From Laguncularia racemosa (Eukaryota; Streptophyta; Magnoliopsida; Myrtales; Combretaceae), in the NCBI GenBank assembly GCA_037954665.1, contig JBBMOL010000009.1, positions 1,178,001 to 1,242,000 on the forward strand: a stretch of 64,000 nucleotides of DNA. Reading direction: 5' to 3'. Every line of letters begins with the position of its first letter. The first letter of the stretch is position 1. A program made the position numbers and the translations under genes. A model generated the notes under the pieces. That model had not been told where the DNA came from and searched no databases. It saw nothing but the letters and a program-made list of their open reading frames with translations. Of this stretch, positions 47,986 to 60,831 are shown one piece after another.

Positions 47986-49889
47986 CCCTAAAAATACATT
48001 TAAAAACAATGGTAAAGTAAACTTTTGACCTAAGTTTTCTTTTTGCAAACAAGAGCTTAAGCCCTTTCTTTCATTTCACAAAAAAAAAAAAAAAAATTGA
48101 AGAGATAAACCCTAACCTCCCTACTCTCTTCTTTTCTCCCTACTTGTTGAAACCCTAACCCTTCTCTCTTTCACACAGGTGCTCTTCCTTTCTCAAAAGC
48201 AGTGCATGTAACTTGTCAACTAAGGTAATCTTCCATCCACTCCTTTTTTGACTTAATGTATTCTACTTAATAATTAGGGAAATTAATGAGGCTAGTGCTA
48301 GTTCCTTCTTTTCATGACATGGAAGTGGGTTCTCAATAAATATAAATGAAAGGACACCAACACTAAATGATAAGAGTTTGGAGATCCTTAAGTAATTCAT
48401 AAATATTGACTAAGTGATTTCTAATAATATTGATTTGGATTGAATGGTGAAAGCTAAAGTAAAGATATTAATAGGAGCCTTGTGATGGATTCAAGAACCG
48501 CTTTCCTATTCCACATTAAGTTAAGCACTCTTCACAAAATATCATATTAAGATCATCATAACACTAACCTTATTGAATTAAATCACAATATGGAGAATTC
48601 AATTAAACTATATCCTATATAAAAGTTCATAAAAAGGATAGATTGACACATAATTGGAGTATTAGAGATAGATCGTGTAACCATACTAATTGTTATCTTG
48701 TTAGAAGATGTACTATGTAATTGGAGATTTAACAGTATTAATTTAGTAGAAGAAATTGATTAGGAACATGAGTTTGAAATTAAAAAAAAAAAAATTTAAG
48801 GTAAACTTAGGATGAATCTAGAGTTATTATTTATTATTATTCCCCAAAGAATCTAAAGTTTAAGATAATAAATTTTGGAGAAATAACATGAAAATTACAA
48901 ATTAAGATATAACACGATTGACGACGAGAATAAGTTATTCAATCGAGAGGCTAGGGTTACATGAGATTGACTTAACCACAAAGCTAGTGAGCTCATGGTC
49001 AATCTAGCAAATTATCTATACCCCTAGGTCAATTGAGTAAACGCAATAGGCACTTGCGATGAATGTTATAGAGGCTTAAGCAAGCAACTAAGTGGAAACC
49101 AAGTAATAGACTTAGAAATTGTTATCTTAAGTGTATAAGATACTATTCTACGATATGTTATATGATTTAAGAATTTTTTTGATCCTTATTAAGATTTTAA
49201 GCAAGATCAAGGTACATAATTATTTAATCCTACCAATATAGGTGGGTCTTAAATTTATTTTATCCAGCTTAAAATGCTTTGTTGAAGTCTTTTTCTTCAT
49301 TTAGAAGCACTGTATCCAACTTCCAACCAATAGGTTTGAAAGCTTCTTCTAACTTATCCGGCTTTTGACATTCATGCAGATTTCGACATCCAGTTGTCTT
49401 TATCCTTCCAAACTTGCTTTTGACTTTGATCACCTTTAAAGTTGTGTGTTTTGAACTTATCAAAGGTTATCTTTATATAAATATTATATATATATATATA
49501 TATATATATTCCTCCCAATAGTAAAGAATATTTCCTACCTACTTAAAGCAGTTTCTACATACTAGATAAACTTCATTATGATATGTTTTATTATTATCAA
49601 AACTTGCTCTAGGAAGTGTAACACCTAGAAATGGCTATGGACTTTGTGTTTAAGAGCCTTCTGGAGATGATTGATGCCATTAAAATATCAGTACATCTTG
49701 GGGTTCCATATCCCATGGAAAAAGCAAGTTAAAAGACACAAAAGCTAGGAACTAGTAATAAGTCCATTGAGTCCAAAAGCCTTAGCCATCATAAATGGCT
49801 AATCGGCCCTAAAATAAGAATTCCTGTAGGTGGTTTAGTCAGATTTCTATCTCTTCATGTCAAGCTTTCAACCGATTAAGAGAAGAGCG
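47986..49889. other. Probable decayed LTR and unassigned intergenic DNA
   Basis: The stretch follows the chromovirus pol remnant directly, so its left part is probably the old 3' LTR; no partner LTR is present to define it. The phrase TGTAACACC at about 49618 looks like another LTR terminus but lacks a confirmable partner. A TA microsatellite lies at about 49483-49509. An unrecognised 64-codon minus-strand frame (49269-49463, with CRNLHECQKPDKLEEAFKPI) has no known domain. Confidence 0.4.
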
Positions 49890-50540
49890 GATACTCACTT
49901 TTGAAGCTCCCATTCAAGGTATAAGCTAAGGAGTTATGAGGCAAATAAAAAAATGTGAATATCATATAAACCAGAAAGGTCATTCGATAGATTGGTGTTA
50001 GATGTTGAGAAATAAGATATAAGACTTAATTGATGTTGGGATCATCAAGTTGGATTTCTTTGAAACAAATGGGCCAAAAGTTAACACTAATCCTTCTCTA
50101 GATTACAGCATAAATGACCCCATAATGATTCTTGGCATCAAGAGCTTATTTTTGTCACTTGAAAAGATGACTTACCACATGAAACAGTTAAATATGGCTT
50201 TAAACACTAATAAGAAGCCCATAGATAAGGAGTCTAGCCTAAAGACACCTAAAAGACAGCTCACTTCGATTCTAATCCTCATTACTTAACTTCTCCAATA
50301 ATTAAGAGAAGTAGGCTTGTTAAGTTTAAATTTCCTCTACTTTGCTACAAAACTTAAAGCGTTGATTCTAATTTGCAGTGTAATTATCACCCCAGCCCAG
50401 CAGGCCTACTCTATAGAGGATTGTTGGAAATTAAAATATAAGGTTCAAGACCTAATTGATGCCAAAATTATCTAGGTAAACTTCTTAAGCTTAAGTCAAC
50501 TTAAGATCAAGACTAATCTATTATCACAACATACAAAGAC
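49890..50540 (+). pseudogene. Tat/Ogre-type gag C-terminus remnant, duplicated zinc-like motif
   Basis: Plus-strand blocks read CEYHINQKGHSIDRL, then a frame change, DLIDVGIIKLD, and FFETNGPKVNTNPSLDYSIN at about 49950-50110. About 430 bp downstream a second related block reads YSIEDCWKLKYKVQDLIDAK (about 50410-50470). The same pattern (CDYH..GQEAHSTNRCWRL..KIQDLIDTG) lies in the Tat element near 25040. These are decayed fragments of the region before the protease. Stops and frameshifts are frequent. Confidence 0.65.
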
Positions 50541-51908
50541 AAGCACCCATTTGGTGCCTATAGATGAGCACAAGAGAAAAAGTCCACTCTCAAAAGGACA
50601 AACCAAGAAGAAAAGGGACAACATGAGGGAATAGCTCAATTATTAATTCTTCTAAATGGTCTCTTGTTTGGATGCTTTAAAATAAATGTAATGTAGAGCT
50701 CCTCCTCTCTTAAATAATAAATTGGACTATACCTCTTGTTTTTGCAAGCCAATTTTCATTGAATTGTTGAATGTAGACATTAGGGCACTAAAATTTGGGA
50801 AATAGTGAAATGCTCAAGGCATGGGGAGTTACCATTCTTTGATTGGCTAAGTTGGCATTTAGGCACATCATCCTCAAAAAAAGGGCCCATTTGTAAAAGG
50901 AGTTGGCCTAACATTTATAGGGCATCTATTAAACTGGTTTAGGGTAAAAGAAATTTGAACAATCACCAAATAATCTTCCTATTTGTGGAAAAGTATCTCA
51001 TCACTTGAAAAGTTTAGGGTGAAAAGACGTAAATAACTCACTTTTTAAACACTTGAAAATAAGGACTATAATTTACTAAGTATGAAAATCACTTTTAAAA
51101 GCAAGTTTGACTAGTAAGTGCATTAGGTTGCAATTGTAGTGTAAAACAGTGAGCCAAGGTCATATTTATATGGAAGGAGTTTGGCTAATTACTAGATTGA
51201 TTGCTATTTACTATAATCCAGATTGATCGAATATTAAGGTTGAAAATAACTTGTAACAATAGAAAAATGAAAACTATACTAAATTTATTGATTAACACAA
51301 TCATTAAAGATGTGAGTTTGTAATAACTAATCCTTTAGAATTTAAGTAATTGTTGTCAATTTGAATATATCACTTAGTCTTTGAATGGGTTTAAGTGGAG
51401 TACACTTGAATCCATCTCCTTGGCCAGATAGATGAGATTCACTATATAACGAAAACCTTAGTTATGTCGTATTTTCCTATATGATCAATTAAATATTTAA
51501 TCCTTATCATAGACCAAATACTCTGGTTTTAAATATGGGTTTAATTGCTTGGTCAACCTTGTAACCTATATTAATTACCACATTATGAGAGTGAATTCAA
51601 GTGTTCCAATAAACCCAATCGTCACACAATTTATTGAAAGCACCCTAGTTAGCTTTAATGGAACCTAAATCTTGAGTTAGGCATTTAAATATTCCTAAAC
51701 TCATCAAACCCAACGATCATGCAATTCAATGAGGTTTCAAGAGCAGTTACACTAAATTCCACATTCAAACACACAAAAATATGCTCAAACAATAACATTC
51801 ATACTCAAAATTCCATCAAAATATCACAAACCCACTAAAATCCATTTAGCTCATGATAATAATAAAAAAAAATGCATAATGCAAATTAAAAAAAAAAAAC
51901 TCATAATT
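50541..51908. other. Intergenic DNA, nothing assigned
   Basis: AT-rich DNA without recognisable coding sequence or repeat boundaries. It ends at the TGTAATGCCCC terminus of the chromovirus LTR at 51909. Confidence 0.4.
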
Positions 51909-52339
51909 TGTAATGCCCCAAACCTGAAATGCTACAACTTATCACATATCACTATTAGGTAGCAACACATTAAGGCTCTCTATCTCCCTTGCAACCTCAT
52001 CCTGTTCATCTTCACTATACATTAATATGACTATAACTCCAATAACATAAATAAATGACTCATAGGTGAATCATTCCAATCACTATTAATTAAAAAAATG
52101 CACATCAACCTTGAATCCAAATACCATTGTAAACTTCCATCAACTTATAATTAAATAACACGTTTAATAGCTTATAAACAATCTTTAAACTCTCTACTCA
52201 AACATTCTTAAATTTAAAAAAAAATCTTTCATATAATCCCACATTACTCATCTCCATAATAATAATGGCAGCCCCCCCTCATTCTCGTCCTAGTAATAGT
52301 AAACTACATTCCCATACTCATCATAGTCAACGTACTTGT

Positions 52340-55300
52340 TGATGCACTCGAATTTAATTGATCATTTAAGTTTTAAATTTATAACCAATAAAATCTACTA
52401 TCGATTATAGCATAGATTTAATAGGTATCATTCTTTAGGAACTAGAAAACAAGTACTAGTATTACCTTTCTCTACTATTTAGTCTAATTTATAATTTAGA
52501 AATAATGAATTAAATTAACAACTAACAAATCCTAGTAACCCTACAATTAAATGATATTGTCTTAAAAATTATATTCAATCACAAAATATACCCCTCATCT
52601 TGTTCCACCCTAATCCTTAAATTCTCAAAATAAGATATCGATTAACGAATCAATTTACACTTTATACTGTAGGAATTCTCAAGTAAAATTAACTACTCCC
52701 TCGAGTTAATCAATTCTTAATCATGCATAAGATAATAGAGACATCTCCCACACTACCGTCATACAAGATCTCATTAAGTTCACAAATTCCGATTAATTGT
52801 AAAAAATAAATATTTTCCTACCTCTATGTAAAACATGTAATCTCTCTATTCATGAAGATCTAATTTACTAGACGAAACCTTTTTCAATCTAATAAAAATC
52901 AGACATGTAATCAATTTGCGCGCATAAATCAATCACAAGAACAATGGAAACACATGAATAGATGCAAAGATATAAATAATTCATTAATCAATTGATGGTT
53001 CAGCACATGAGTTAGGGTTTCACAAGATGAAAGATATAAAGAATTACTCTTGTAGATATCTCATTTTTGCCCCTATCTAGATTTTTTTTTAATAATAATA
53101 AATAAATAAATAAAATGATAAAAATAATAGTAATAAAAAGGTCCGGTTTATGAATTAGTAAAAATAATAATAATAAACAAGTAATAAAAAAAATAATAAT
53201 AAAATTTGCAACAAGATTAAGGAAATATTGGTCTCTAAATCAAGTTCAGGAAAATCACGTGCATTGCACGTGATCTTCTTCTTCCCCAAGCATAGTTGAA
53301 AAAAAAAAAAAACATGATAACAAATCAAAACAAAAAAAGTTGAAGTTTATCAAGTTTTACTATGAATTAACAAGATTACAATGAAAAGATTTATTTTTTG
53401 AATTAAATCCAAAAACAAAATCAATCAAACAAACTCTCTATTATAAGGGATTTACATCATTTTTTCAAATCGAAGGAAGATAAGAACGAATCCTGATCAT
53501 GGTTTAGATTTAAACTTATCAAATCCGGTCTCGCATGCCTATAAATAAAGCCCGATCTTTGGAGAGAGGAGGAGGTCAAAAAGTAAGAAAATCAGAGAGT
53601 TAGAAAAGTAAAGAGAGGAGAAGATCATAGAAAAAAAAAAAGAAAAAGAAACAAACAAACACCCACTGTTATGTCGCAACCCCCATGGCCGCTATTCTTA
53701 GTCGCCATTAACACCGCGAACCATCCGAACGTAGTTGATTTCCACTTCGACCCGTGCCCAAGAAGCATCTCGACTCCTCACCTCACATCGCCATTCGCTG
53801 GAGTATAACCAGCTGATTGAGTCTGTGACAAGCTCACCAAACCGCACCAACTTAAACCGAATTGCCCCAACCCGCATCTAGGTTGGTGGTTTTCATGTTA
53901 TATTTATGTTATTATTATTAGTCTTAATTGATAATAATATTAGTAAATAAAAAGAAAATAATAAATAATAAATAAAAATAATAAAAAAATGATAAATGAC
54001 ATTTGTTTTGGGAATTTGTTTTCTTTTGTTATCAATAAAATTAGGTTTAGAATTTCTCTTTTGTGTTTCTTTTAAAATTTTCTTAATTAAAGATATGAGT
54101 TTTTCTTTTAAAAAAAACATATATATGTATATAATGTTTTCTCACATAGAAAAATGATTTTTATGAAATAAAATTTTAATTGATGTTTTCAAAACTAAAA
54201 GGTTTTAGTTCTGTTTTTCAAAATCAAGAAATAAAGTTTAGGTTTAGAATTTTTATTTAAAAAATTAAAATGATAATAAACGTAAGCCCGACTGTTTTCA
54301 TAATTAAAATTAATCAATCCACTAAAGTTTTATGAAAAGTGAACTATGGCCTGTTTGATCCCGAATAGTGGGTATGTAGGCACTCTTATGGGACAACTCT
54401 AAAAAAGAATAAAAAAAAAAATCATTATTAGTATAATAGTTGTATCATTCTTTCTAGTATTTTCTTTTTATGCTAAAAAAAAAAGATGTCTTAACATAAT
54501 TCAGATTTTAAAAGAATAAGGTGATAATTTTAGGGTTTTAATATGATAGCCCTCGAGTTGAGAATATCTAGTTTTTCTTTCTTCTTCTTCTTTTTTTTTT
54601 TTTAAAAAAAAAGAGATTTCGTCAACTAGTTGTCTAGATTAGAATTAATCCACTCAATTAATTCTAATTTAATAATTTTTCCCAACTCCAATTGGGTGGC
54701 GACTTTAAATAAATAATAAAATTCTTAGTTCAAGTTGATGATTTATATTGGATGAGTATAGGATCTTATATGAATCGAATTAGGGAAACAATATAAAATT
54801 TTAAAATTAGACTCGACAACTCCTCCATGGAGTTTTCAATAAAAACAGAGAATCTAAAGAAATAGAATTGATCCATGCTAAAAAGAATAATCCCTTGTTT
54901 GTTTTGTGATCTTTAATGATGCTTGGACAATTCTCCTCTTGAAGTTTGTAATAATGCTCCCCTAAGGTTTTCAGAACGAAGCCAGAAGAAAAAGTCTTTT
55001 TAAAAATAAAATAAGGTGTCTTTTTATAGTTTTGCGAAAACAAGGTCAGCATGGGCATCAACACGGCCATGCTTGAGGCCGTGCTGACTTCGAAACACGT
55101 TATTTTCACTTCCCAGTTCATCACAGCCTCCAACACGATCGTGCTCGAGGTAGGGCTGAAAAGAATTAGCTATTAGTCATTTTTTTCATCCAACACTAGT
55201 GTTTGCATGGGTTGTGCTGATGATTGTGCTAAACTGAAAATCAATTTTCTTCATTTTTTGCCAAATTTCACCTCGCCTTTGATCATATCATCCTTAAACC

Positions 55301-55433
55301 TTTCTTTTATCTCCATTGACGCTTGAAATTAAAATTTAATCATATAAGTACCCTTTTCTTCACAAATCACATGAAATCCATATAAAATTATAACTTATAA
55401 GTATTAGAATTAAGGGCCTTCTGACACTTATCA
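52340..55433 (-). repeat. Left (3') LTR of the Athila-like element, with a nested solo LTR
   Basis: The parts 52340-53050 and 54824-55433 align consecutively with 60832-62163. The break lies after the phrase ATAAAGAATTACTC. The left end reads TGATGCACTCGAA on the plus strand and the right end GACACTTATCA. Confidence 0.92.
53051..54818 (+). mobile_element. Solo LTR of the Tat/Ogre-like family inside the Athila LTR
   Basis: 1768 bp starting TGTAGATATC and ending GACTCGACA, flanked by ACTCT (53046-53050) and ACTCC (54819-54823). The uninterrupted Athila LTR reads ATTACTCCTCC here, so one base of the left TSD copy changed. Its last 230 bp are the reverse complement of 29370-29600, and its start resembles the start of the Tat 5' LTR (both with ATTTTTGCC). 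So it belongs to the same family as the element at 17050-31329, in opposite orientation. Confidence 0.87.
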
Positions 55434-55446
55434 AATCTCCCCACAC

Positions 55447-55884
55447 TTAATTGTTTGCTTGTCCTCAAGTAAACACAATAAGGACAAAATAAAATTCCTC
55501 TCATCAATTGTACTCATAGTTAGACTTTAATTCACAAGTAGCATATTTTACTTAATTCAATCTTAGTGATTCATTAGTATCTACTACTCAAACCTACCAT
55601 GATTGTATGTGTACTTGGCATACAAAAATTAGAATTTACAGATTAATCCAAGTAAGTTAAACTATTACCCTTACCATTTAAGAAATGCTTCCCAAGTTAA
55701 GAAGAAAGTCAAACAAAGCAAATGTGACTTGGTCATATCTTATCACTTACTAAAGAATATATAAATTGTTCAACTACCTCTTCTAAGCACAGAAACCTCA
55801 AGTGAAAGTATATGACATCTATCATTCCCCTAAATTTTCTTCCTCTTTTTTGTTAAACCTCTTAAAAATTTTCCAAGTTTTCCT

Positions 55885-55919
<35 letters not shown>

Positions 55920-57719
55920 CTTCAGTTATTTAAGATCTTGCAACCTATGTAACGAATGTTTAGCTAATAATTCCAAGCTCGTCATCCAAGTTAACAAACG
56001 TTATCCCCTCAATTGAAGGCATCCCTATGGACTTAATTATTTAAGTTACAAGATCCACTGAACTTTGCCCTTTTTTGTATCCCATCTTATTGTTATAATA
56101 TCATCGGTCGGTCAATCCCAAGCCAAATGACCCTAGGTGACCGGGTTTTAAAGGAACCCCATCGAACCTCCATTATCCTAACCTTAAGGATTCATAAAGA
56201 TACTCTTAACTTAGAGAATCCAAGTCATTGGAGTGGTGGCTTATTATTTCTTTAATTGAGTGACTAGTCAACAACAAAGTCAAATTCCACTCTTCTAAGG
56301 GACCAAAGCCTGCCCATACTGACTAAAATTTCACATTATTTCTCAATTAACACATTAATTAATTAATCTTTAAAGAGATTACTTAAGAGGAATCACCGAG
56401 TGATAGATTTCATATACACCTTTTACAAAAAGTTAGAAGAGCTTTCAAAGTTTTTGAAAAATAAATATATTAACCAATAAGCTTAAAAATACAACCATTT
56501 AACTTTAAACTAAGGACTTCTATCTATTTTACAACTCAATAATCAATAATTAAATAGCAAGTAGGATTACCCCACTTATATTTCATCTTGAAATTCCAAC
56601 TAAATATACCAAGTTCAACAATAGGCGAGTAAGGAACATAGAATCACTGACTTTTATGCCACAATTTCAAGGATCTTGCCCTTTTAATGATTTAAAATCA
56701 ACATTTAAAACCAATTGCAAACTTGTAAATGGGAAAAATTTAATAAGATAATACATAGATAACATAAGTATAATTTTTCAATTTTCTTTGTTCCTTGTAC
56801 CCCTTCCCCACACTTATTGAAGACATTGTCCCCAATGTCTTCCTAAATCAAGTACACAAAAGGGAAAAGGAAAAAAAAAAAGAAAAAAAAAAGAGAGAAA
56901 AGGTACACTAAGAACTTCTCCGGTTTTATATGTAGACGGTTATATATAGAGTTCAAGGCCGGGTATAAAGCAAAATAGTAATGGCATGTCATCATTGGAG
57001 CTAGGAACCCAAAGTTTGTGCTGTATCATCCTAAAAAAAAAATAAAGAAATTAAGGGTAAAACGAAAAGTTAGACTATCCTAGTCTAGATAACTAGTGAA
57101 GTCACCTAATAGATTTAGAGGAGGGTTTAGAGAGTGAGGGAGGAGAGAGAGAAATTGTATATATGTGTGGTTTTTTTGTTTAAACACGGCCATGCTCAGG
57201 GCTGTACAGACCCTCAAAGGGAGCATAGGAAGTGGCATTTTACAGGGCAAGTTTGCCCTGGCTACAGCACGGTTATGTTGTGGCCATGCTGACTTAAAAA
57301 AATATATACAAAATGTTTGATAAATGCAGCCCTGGCTTCAGCACGGCCATGCTCGTGGCCGTGTTAACTAAGAAAACTCCATAGAATTTCTTTAGATTAT
57401 GCATAGCTTTAAGTACCAATTGTGTAGAGGAAAAATAAGACTTGCCCAAGCCAATATACAACAACTGTGAGCGTTGTGCACCTCTAAAAGTGTAAATGAA
57501 TGTAGAGGGAGACTTACTAGATGCACTTAGTGATTAAAATTCAAACTTCCTTACTTGTCATTGGTGCTTCCCCATACTTAGAAATTACTCTCGCTCTCTT
57601 CAAATAAGCTTAGAAAATCCCTTTAGGATCTGCAAATTTCTAAAAATAATCGACTTAGGATAGTGACAACAAAAAGAAAATAAAAGGAATGCTACGTACT
57701 TAAGTTAGACATGAGTTGC
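55447..57719. other. 3' internal non-coding region of the Athila-like element
   Basis: No coding domain, and no env-like ORF, is recognised. It contains a TA microsatellite (about 55888-55915), an A-rich tract (56870-56895) and CACGGCCATG-type palindromic motifs near 57186, 57275 and 57343-57365. It lies between the truncated pol and the left LTR. Confidence 0.6.
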
Positions 57720-58010
57720 CTCCCAAAAAGCACACTTGTTTAATGTCGTTGGCTCGATGCTCTTCACATTCTTCAACTAAGTCTCTAGTAGTTAAAGATC
57801 CAATTCCTCCCTGTCTTTAGCACCACTTGCATTGGACTAACCTAGCCGTATCAAATTTGGTGTAAATAAGTCCAGCATCAAGAAGTTTAATCACCTCCTT
57901 CTTAACCACCTCCTTCATATTAGGATTTAGTCGTCTCTATAGTTGCACTACAGGCTTGAATCCTACTTCTAATAAAATTTTATGAGTATAGAAGGAGGGG
58001 TTGATATCTT
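57720..58010 (-). pseudogene. Athila-type reverse transcriptase, N-terminal fragment only
   Basis: The minus strand reads YTHKILLEVGFKPVVQL, a stop, then RRLNPNMKEVVKKEVIKLLD and AGLIYTKFDTARLVQ, the RT entry of Athila elements. Then all similarity ends near 57790. The polymerase palm, RNase H and integrase are absent, so a large deletion joined this point to the 3' non-coding region. The phrase GAGTTGCCTCCCAAAAAGC near 57714 is a typical piece of such 3' DNA. Confidence 0.82.
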
Positions 58011-58275
58011 TTATATTAGATGTTTTCTAAGTGACAACTCGTTTGTGTGCTCTTAAGACAATGAGTAATTGGTCTTTCTACTCTTGAGATAAATCTGAAG
58101 CTATAATAACCGGCAGGCTGGAATCTTCTAGAAGGAAAGCATATTCCAGATACTCTGATAATTGTTTCAACTCTAACCCTGGCGACTCTTCTATAGAAGT
58201 TTTAAGTTTCACCTCATTTTCTGTTCTCAACTGTTCAAACCTATGCTGAGGTGTAACATCTTCTGAAGCATCAAG

Positions 58276-58965
58276 CTACTCAATGAGTAGTACAACCTCT
58301 AGGTTATTTGCATCCTTCTTCTCTTCCAATGTCAAGCTCAACTGTAACTCACCATTACTCAGAACTTCCTTCATATGCTCATCTATTGACATATCGACAA
58401 CATCAATAGAGTAACAAGAGTCATCAATGCACATGGTGTGTTTCATAGCAGCAACCATTTGGATTACCATCTTTTCATCACCAATTCTTAAAGTAAGTTT
58501 GCCTCTTTCCACATCAACCATTGCCTTGGTAGTGGCTAAGAATGGTCTCCCAAGTATCAGAGGGATATCCCCATCTTCATCAATTTCTAGAACTATAAAG
58601 TCGGCGGGGTAGATGGAATTCTTTACCTTTACCAAGACATCCTTGATTATCCCCTTAAGAATCTTCACAGAGCGGTCAGCAAGCTACAAACTCATCCTAG
58701 TTGGTGTTTGGTCAGAAAGTCCTAACTTCTTGAAAAAGGAGTGTAGAATTAAATTAATACTAGCTCCAAGATCAGTTAGGGCCTTATCAACTGAAGTATC
58801 ACTTATGACATACGGAATTGTGAAACTGCTTGGATCCCTTAACTTTAGAGGAAGTTTATTCTGAATGATAGATGACCAATTTGCATCAGCTCCTACGGTA
58901 AACACATCCTCCAACTTCCGTTTATTAGATAGAAGCTCCTTTAGGAACTTGGAATATTTTGGCAT
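58276..58965 (-). pseudogene. Athila-type aspartic protease, nearly continuous
   Basis: The frame at 58684-58965 reads MPKYSKFLKELLSNKRKLED, then IQNKLPLKLRDPSSFTIPYV and LTDLGASINLILHSFFKKLG, whose DLGAS is the Athila active-site form. After a stop near 58684, the frame at 58276-58668 continues with YPADFIVLEIDEDGDIPLIL and GRPFLATTKAMVDVERGKLT. This order is diagnostic of Athila. It ends shortly before the RT fragment. Confidence 0.9.
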
Positions 58966-59849
58966 TTGTGAAAGTGTCTCTACAAATAAAATGTTAATGT
59001 GTAGCTATTTAAATAGATCAAGGAATTTACTAAACTGCTCCTTATCTTTGCTCTGGTTGAGGCGAGCTGGATAAGCGATTTTTAGCACATATTCTTTGAC
59101 AGCTGGTGGTAATCTCCTCTCAGGATATGTTTTATCAAGTGTCATTTTCTCCTTTTCAATAGATTGATTATCCTCTTGCTTCTCTTCATGTCATTGTTCA
59201 AATCCGCTTCTCAATGTGATGGCTTTTACTTGTTCCCCTAGATTGTTTTATGTAATGTTGGGAAGAGAGCCGAGTTGTCTCTCAGACATCATCTTATCCA
59301 ATTAACCAATTTACTTCTCAAGATTGTGAATTGATGCCTCTTGATTACAATGTCTTGCATTAGAGCTCTGGATGAATTGACTTAGTATATCTTTTAGGTT
59401 ACCCTTCTTTTCTTGTTGGAGTGGCTGTGCTAAAGGAAGCGGTAAAGGCTGATAAAGTGGCAGTCGTTGCTTTGAATACCCCAATAGTTGTAGTAGATTA
59501 GCTCTCCGATAGTCCTAGTTTCCATAAGACAGGTTCAGATGGATTCTCACCCTTGGATGGTAGGTGTTACCATACTAATTATACTGCTGTCTGTTCGAAT
59601 TCCCAAGATAATATATCTACTCATATTACTAAAAAAGATTCACACCCTCTTCAGGATAAACTTGATGTTGTTGTTGTGGTCCTTGGGGATTCTTAAGAGT
59701 TGTAACTTAGTGGCTTAAAGCGTCCATCTTTGCTACCAAAGTAGTCATGACATCTACTTCATACATTCTTGTCACGTTTTGCTTATTCTTGCCACGACCT
59801 CACTAGTAATTATTTCTTACCATATCAGCAAATAGGTTTAATGAGTCTC

Positions 59850-60676
59850 TAGAGTCTTAGTATTTAATGTACCGCCTGATGCATCATCTACCAAGTGACA
59901 TGTAGCTGGATTTAACCCATTAAAAAATGTCTGAACTTGCATCCATATAGGTAACTGATACTGTAGACACTTCCTCAACAATTTTATCCATCTTTGCTAA
60001 GCATCATATATTGTTTCATGACCTTGTTGAGTGAAAGAAGAGATGTCATTCCGGAGCTTGGCAGTCTTACATGGTGGAAAATAATTGTCCAGAAACTCCT
60101 TTACCTTATCATCCCACGTAGTCAAAGCCTTGGACCCAATGATTGAAGCCATGTCTTAGCCTTCCCTCTTAATGAAAAAGGGAACAATATTGTACGCACC
60201 GCTTCATCCATCACCCCATTACTCTTGAAAGTTTCACAAATCTCCAAGAATGTTTGAATGTGAGCATGGAGGTCTTCATCAGGTAATCCATCGAATTGAC
60301 AGTATTGTTGTGGAAGTTGAATTACCACACCCTTGATCTCAAAATTATTAGCCCCAATGGGAGGCTTAATAATGGTTGGACCTGTACCGTCCAGTGTAGG
60401 CCTTACATTCTCAATGTTTGTCTTTGGTGGATCCTCAGCCATTACTTCTTATACCTTTACCTCACTCTTTGTAGATGACTCTGACTCGAAACTATCAGAA
60501 AGTTGCTCAGTGAGCTTTTCTTCTTTAACCTCCGTTACCACTGCTATAACATGTTCTCCCTCCTCACTGATTGACTGCCTAGAAGACTCGGCAGCTATGT
60601 TCCTTTAAAGTCAGCGAAGTGTTTTCTTAATCTTAGGATCTAGATCAAGAATGTCAGAGGGAAGATTCCTTATCAT
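59850..60676 (-). pseudogene. Athila-type gag, broken
   Basis: Starts MIRNLPSDILDLDPKIKKTL at 60676. The capsid part at 60122-60442 contains ANNFEIKGVVIQLPQQYCQF, then LPDEDLHAHIQTFLEICETF and PFSLRGKAKTWLQSL. It continues KEFLDNYFPPCKTAKLRNDI and LPIWMQVQTFFNGLNP near 59900-60080. This is the full set of Athila gag landmarks. At least three stops interrupt it. Confidence 0.88.
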
Positions 60677-60807
60677 ACACTGCAAAAGGTAACTAAGTGT
60701 GAATTAGAACTTTTCAAAAGATGGAGAGAAGAGAAATAGATAAAACAAATAAGAAGAATGACTAAAGTAGTAGATACTACGGTTTTTCCTAATATTTCCT
60801 TGCTAGA

Positions 60808-60825
60808 CCCCTGACAACGGCGCTA
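60808..60825 (-). other. Primer binding site of the Athila-like element, tRNA-Asp type
   Basis: Minus-strand TAGCGCCGTTGTCAGGGG, 6 bp from the LTR. It resembles the TGGCGCCGTTGCC type used by Athila elements, with about three changes. Confidence 0.75.
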
Positions 60826-60831
60826 AAAACC

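Noticed and set aside
53893..54120. Lys/Ile/Tyr-rich minus-strand frame
   Set aside because: It is simple AT-rich DNA within the Tat-family solo LTR.
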